Part shown: one piece after another, positions 58,568 to 64,000 of the stretch | How positions within the stretch are numbered: the first letter of the stretch is position 1 | How the letters are laid out: each line of letters starts with the position of its first letter | Source: Tubiluchus corallicola | Lineage: Eukaryota > Priapulida > Priapulimorpha > Priapulimorphida > Tubiluchidae | Reading direction: 5' to 3' | DNA: 64,000 nucleotides | Assembly (NCBI GenBank): GCA_030141605.1 | Contig: JAQGDQ010000255.1 | Span: 181,746 to 245,745, forward strand | The notes under the pieces: generated by a model | Database searches by the model: none | What the model was told of the DNA's origin: nothing | Seen by the model: only the letters and a program-made list of their open reading frames with translations | Translations under genes and position numbers: made by a program

Positions 58568-61500
58568 CTGTAAACATGGTTGAACCAAGTTCATAACTGA
58601 ATACAATTATAAATCTTAGAATATTTTCAGCTTTTTGAAAAGTCTAAAAATATCAAACACTTGTTTATTTGTTTACGGTTTTGTCCTTGCAGGTACTTAA
58701 TACTATGTGTTCATAACTGATATTTGCTGTGTTTACAATAATTACAAACTGTAAAGATAAATCAAAACATTATAAACGATAAAAAGAAAAATACAATTAG
58801 TAATTCCAATATGAACAAGATAAATTTAAAATTATAACAATAATTTTAAAATATTAATGCTAGTAAGACTACAGTTTGGATTTCCAAACCAGATAATTTT
58901 TCTTTAAATATTAAACATCAAAATCAAAACATCATTAACTTTATTTTACAGGAATTGTATTAACCCATAATATGAAGTTAAACTAACATTTTGCAACTTT
59001 CATCGCCTCATTCTCCTGTTGTAATAATTATCATTTGTATTTAAATCTTTGCTTCTGCTTTTTTTACAGCAGAAAAACGAAACTTAGTTCTTGACACAAA
59101 ACACTAATCAATTTACAGTTTTTCCAATTACAATCAAATCAACAAAAGTTTTCCTTTAGCTCAACAAATGAATTTCAATCACAGTTTCATCATAAATTTA
59201 AAATCATAAAACAGCCAAAAGAATTCGGATATGGTTACCTGTACTGTTCATTTCAGTAATTCAGTAATTATAAAAAAAATGTATGAAAGCTTCTACGCAT
59301 AATTTTGTTTTTTTTATACAATTCGGAAATCGCAAGCCTGAATCAACCAGGTGTTTGTGGCAAGACCAGAACTCGGCTCATCAAGGCTATCCCTCTAATA
59401 TGAGACACTGAACCAGTGTGATGTGTCACAGCTACATTCCGATGTGAAAAATTCTCTCTCTATGAGGTAAACAATTGAAATATGAAATAGCATCTTGATG
59501 AGATCCCTGACCTAATTAAAATTGTACATTAACTTAATATGCAGAAGAAAAAAGTCAGGGCACACAGCATCACCGCTGTTTAAGTTGTATTGAACCTGGT
59601 TTCCAAGTCAAGTAACACTGGCATAGATAGATAACTGGACAGGTGATAAACCAATTTTTGTAGGTTTATCTAAAATATGCTGAATACTTTACAACTGGAA
59701 GACGAAAAGAAAGGAGATGGAAGAAAAATGGAAAAGTTTCCAAGCTCAGCTGAAACATCTAGTCGCCTCAGTTCATGAATTACTCTCAAACGCACTTTGC
59801 TTTTGTTTTGAAGATTACGAAACGAAATCACGTATTCGAGTGTGCACGAAACATAACTCTTGAGTGCCCTATGACATGTTTGGAGCAGTAAAAAAGGCAA
59901 ATATGGCAAAACATGCAAGTTGATAAGTGACTGACAAAATTGGAATTGGGCCTTCCTTGAAATGCAAAGTTATGTTATCCTTTCTAGGCACGTATTATAA
60001 TTTTACTAGAAGACATCGCACACAGAAATGACATCCCGTTGAACTGTGACACGTGTCGCCATCCATCGGCAAGAAGAGTAAGTGTTAGAAGCTAGTGCCC
60101 CATCAATATTAGCTCTTAACCAGCCATATCATTGGCTATCCTACCACCAAGCAAAATCAAATGAGCATAATTTGGCTGGAAACTGTTTATTTTTCCTGGA
60201 GGCAGAGAACATCAATATGGCGACTGTACATATTTACCCAAGCTGCACGCCATATTTTCATAATACATGCCCGTGTATTTTTCACCGCAGGCATTAGCCA
60301 TATTAGAGAGGAGTGCTAGAGTTCAGGTATACCCAGGCTGTGTTCAAAATAAACATTTTCTGAGAGCGTATCGAATTTATATGCCCCAAGAAGCAATGTG
60401 ATGCTTCAACGTTACTGGTGAATGCACAATTTTGCAATTGATTTTCAGTGTATTTTTTGTATACATTGATTATTGTTTCCATCAGTTATTCAGCAACTAC
60501 TTTGTAAAAACGATTTTGCTCGGTTCCTGAAATAAGTTATAGCATATATTCAGAAAAGATCCTTTGTAATTGGAAAATTTATTCATGAGTTTTTTTTCAG
60601 AAAATGAAGTCAACGGAAAATAAAGTTGAATAAAATTAACTACAATGCATTATAGTTTGTCAGAGTAGAAAATGTCTCTGCTACAATATTCATAGAATGA
60701 GCCAACATCTTCTCAATAGATACTAATACAACAAATTAAAGGTGACAGGGTAAAGGTGTTAGAATAACTCTTTACTTGCAGAAAACCCTGATAGTATTGC
60801 TGGTTTTGTTTTTGTTTTTAGAATATCAAGACAACATCTTCTAAAGATCTTAAAAATGTATTTGAATTGGGGAGGTATTTTAACATCCTCAAATTGCCAA
60901 CCTTCTTATTAATGTTATCAGTATTTATGCATATTTGAACTAGATTACAAAAACATCAGCTATTTGTAATGCCCAACAACTGAGTACACGAAAATGAATT
61001 TGTAAGAAAAATAAAAGAAAGTGGTAACAGCGATGCATAACTTTAGACTACAAAAGAGCTTTATAACTGTACTTGCATAATATCGCTGACTGTCTGACTT
61101 ATTCTGCTACATAAGTATTAAAGTACATTTCACTTTATTGCATAAGACATTTCACAAGTAAAGCAATATCAAATTTACTAAATTGGTAACACAATAGGTA
61201 AAGCAATTTAGTGAAATAATACAGAAGACAATACAGCCTATAAAGATGCACAAGCAGTGCTGATATTGGAAACTTATTCATTAATAAAACAACAACTTAG
61301 TAATAACAAAGCAACAAACAACATTCAGTGACAGTTTTGATAGCAGTAATGAATTTAGGAAATGCAAAAACAGAAATGTGAGTTTCACGTTTGTTGGCCA
61401 GATACAACATTTTACGAAAACGACAAAATTTTTGATAGTGAATTTCCAGGCATTTCTTACCAATTATATTTCATGTCTTACAACAAAATTTGATCTAGAA

Positions 61501-63035
61501 AAATTAACAAAAAGTTTCCATCATCATTCCGTCTTTATTTTATCATCTTGAACTTAGGATCATACAAAATTAATGATGCTTCTACTTGTTTAGCTTTGGG
61601 GCAGAGGAATTTACTTTTCATGAAATTCAGAAAATTTACGAACAAACATAACTTGCCGAAGGTTATGCCTACAAAGCGTATTACGCTACTATTATCTGCT
61701 ACAAAAACTATGCCACATGCTAGGCAAACAATTCTTGTTCAAACAAAAACGTCTCATATGCAAATCTGCCTCTTTATCTGTCCAATAACGTGCCACACAA
61801 GATGAAGTATGTCGCCAGTTTTGAATTTTTTCCTCAGACTCAGATATCTCTCTTGGCTCCAAGGCTTTGTAAAGCTAGGCTACTACGGGACCCGGATTGT
61901 TTTCCATGAAAACAGATCTTGCTGGCAAAACAACAAACAAGTGTCCACAGTCGGTAAAGATAAAGGTGGCCTTCCGTTGTTGAACGCTCCACAGACACAC
62001 GACGAACAGCTTGACTATTAGGAGAATGAGGCATTAAATGGCTCAGATCAGCATACAAGTTGTGGAGTTTCCTCAGAACTGCAATCGACTGCTTTCAGAA
62101 AATGTTGAAAATGAAAACCTTCTGGGTTTTTATAGCTGAATCATATATTTCAGTAACAAATTTCTAAATGAAATTGCAGCTCACACTTAAAAAAACGAAA
62201 TTAATGTAACCAAACAGTGGAAATACTTCAAATAATTAATAGAAATTAGAAGCAAATTTTTCTCTTTCACATTGTCGTCAACAAATATGATTTACTTCTC
62301 AGTAGTCTTATAAAGTTTAATTTAGGTGATTATAATAATTATCGTTAAATGTTATGCTATAAAGCAATATCAAGATCTCTGTTATAATTAAAATGATTTT
62401 ACAGTTTCACGGAATAAAAAAACAAAGTTACTCAATCCTATAAAACAATACATATGTCAAAGAACACAACACAGATGCTTACCTAAAGCTATGAAACTAT
62501 TGGGATGTAAAATCCTTCTATTTACTACCATGACATAAAACCACAATAAGTCAAAACTTTTTACCTATTCTGGTACTATTGCAAATCGACTATATCTTAT
62601 TATTATTATTATAGCCACAAGAAGCCGTAAGCATTGTAATAACATTATAATTACATGTAATTAGAAAATAATTATGTATAATATGATCTACCACAATGAT
62701 TGCAGCAGTTTACAAAAACAAATGAGCATTCTTGTTAAAACAGAACTGAAGCAAAACTGTGCCAACATAAATCTACAATTCCTAATGCAACTTCAAAATA
62801 TAGCATAACGAAAACTAAATTATAGGATTTTAATTAAATTAAAAATAAACCACTACGTTAAGGCTGTTCCACACCATGTTTACAAAACGACTTGGGTGTT
62901 TCACCCAGTAAAGACCCTAAATAAGTGGCGACATGAACAGGCGGGAATTCCAACAAGCCTCTTGGCTTAGCCACCAAGAAAACAAGCTGTGAGCCCCTGA
63001 GGACAATTATACAATCGCTCTCATTGTGATGCTGT

Positions 63036-63050
63036 GTTTGCCATGGAAAC
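63036..63050. promoter_or_regulatory. RFX X-box-like motif
   Basis: GTTTGCCATGGAAAC is nearly palindromic and differs from the RFX X-box (GTTGCCATGGAAAC) only by one extra base in the left arm. It lies in a G+C-richer, repeat-free block at 62860-63060. Confidence 0.35.
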
Positions 63051-63825
63051 AATAGAACGCAAGAGTCAACAACAGCAGCAGCTGAGAGTCTAGTGTAAAG
63101 ACTAGGTATTAAATTCCAAAATGAACTAATTTATGCAAATTAAACTGTAAGTTACTGCACAACTACATCAGTAATTACATTTATTACTAATGCAGTAGTG
63201 CAATGATACATTAATTTGTTAATAGTTATTGTTTACAATGTATAATAATGCAACTACAAGAGTTAATTAACTTCCATTTTGAATGCATACAAACATTTAA
63301 ATTGATTAAGTAAGGTGTAGCTTTGTAGTCCCTTTCCTTGGAAACTGCTATTTGGCTGATATTCATTATTATTTAATTCTTTACTTTGCAAATTAACTGC
63401 TGTTTGGTTGATATCAATTATAATTTGTTTATTTTAGAAAGACTGTTATTTAGTTGATACTAATTATTATTTGTTTATTTTGCAAATTAATTCATTTGTA
63501 TTTAATCAATTTGATCAGTTTTAATAAATTAAGTTGTTATTAATTAATTAATAAATTAAGAGTGCTTTTGTCTCGCTGACACAAAAACAAGGCTGTCAGT
63601 AGACATTGTTATATGTACATTTACTTACAATACCTTCTACCTTGTATAGAGTTTAAATATTTGAAGCTATTTTGTACGCGAGACAGAAAAACATGTTCTA
63701 ATTTAAAATAATTTTAAAGAGCATAACGTGTATCCTGTATATTATGTATAATGTTGTGGGCGGAGTTACAGTTCTGGTTCATTTTATGCAGTAAGTATAT
63801 AGCCGCTCAATGATATACAAGGTTG

Positions 63826-63841
63826 TGGCGCCACCTATAGG
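63826..63841 (+). promoter_or_regulatory. CTCF-like motif
   Basis: TGGCGCCACCTATAGG is among the best CTCF-like strings in the window. Confidence 0.4.
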
Positions 63842-64000
63842 TAGTAATAGTACCTAAAACCCTGACAAGCACGAATCTTATAATTTCTAAAAAAAACTCA
63901 CTATTACTCTGTATCTGGAACATTTTAGACAGATTAGTAGCAACTACTAGGGGTGAGCATTCTCTGCCAGAAAGCATACTCTAATCGAATTAAATTTGTG

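Larger units (their letters stand above)
58568..64000. other. Right flank: upstream SCAPER intron, no exon recognised
   Basis: Exon A starts in phase 0, so an upstream exon ending in phase 0 is expected; none was found and it probably lies beyond 64000. Visible features are a non-A+T-rich block at 59340-59470 with a CACTGAACCAGTG inverted repeat, and a CTCF-like motif at 60053. Two islands lie at 61.80-62.06 and 62.86-63.06 kb, the second with an RFX X-box-like motif. A strong CTCF-like motif is at 63826. The rest (58.6-59.3, 60.1-61.8, 62.1-62.85 and 63.1-63.8 kb) is A+T-rich with nothing recognised. Confidence 0.6.

Noticed and set aside
59670-59918. 82-codon minus-strand frame considered as the exon upstream of exon A
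   Set aside because: No acceptable donor in phase 0 and no likeness to SCAPER.
61840-62058. 72-codon minus-strand frame considered as a SCAPER exon
   Set aside because: Ends in a stop and lacks a matching donor; retained only as part of an unclassified island.

Overview
This is a eukaryotic (animal) window: A+T-rich, with no bacterial gene structure, many micro- and minisatellites, short non-autonomous transposons, and a series of short protein-coding exons separated by introns of 0.3 to 17 kb. I found no long open reading frame, reverse transcriptase, transposase, rRNA gene, intact tRNA gene or CRISPR array. The organism is best described as an invertebrate metazoan. Repeated CTCF-like motifs would favour a bilaterian, but I cannot place it further.

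One gene is supported. Eight minus-strand exons between 58567 and 3143 (seven firm, one tentative) encode about 410 residues that match the C-terminal third of SCAPER (S-phase cyclin A-associated protein in the ER), as I know that family. All seven introns have GT..AG ends, and the codon phase carries over at every junction. The upstream exons lie to the right of the window. The terminal exon with the stop codon was not found and probably lies to the left.

Layout, in gene order from right to left: 58568-64000 is the upstream intron or flank, with an RFX X-box-like motif. Exons A and B lie at 58.0-58.6 kb. A 7.3-kb intron carries a hAT-like element, a 144-bp tandem repeat and an octamer-bearing block. 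Exon C (50.6 kb) and a 4.5-kb intron with a tRNA-derived SINE follow. Exon D (46.0 kb) is followed by a 10-kb intron with a second hAT-like element and a 37-bp minisatellite. Exon E (35.8 kb) precedes a 7-kb intron with a third hAT-like element and homeodomain/GATA-rich blocks. Exon F (28.6 kb) precedes an 8.3-kb intron. Exon G (20.2 kb) is followed by a 16.9-kb intron containing a SOX-type palindrome and a minisatellite with higher-order structure. Tentative exon H is at 3.1 kb.

The main biological idea is regulatory. SCAPER is the known bystander gene of the LIM-homeobox gene Islet, and Islet enhancers have been reported inside Scaper introns from sponges to vertebrates. Several islands here are richer in G+C, poor in repeats and dense in homeodomain, SOX, POU, E-box, CRE and CTCF-like motifs. 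They are natural candidates for such enhancers. Islet itself is not in the window and no conservation data were available, so this remains an inference.
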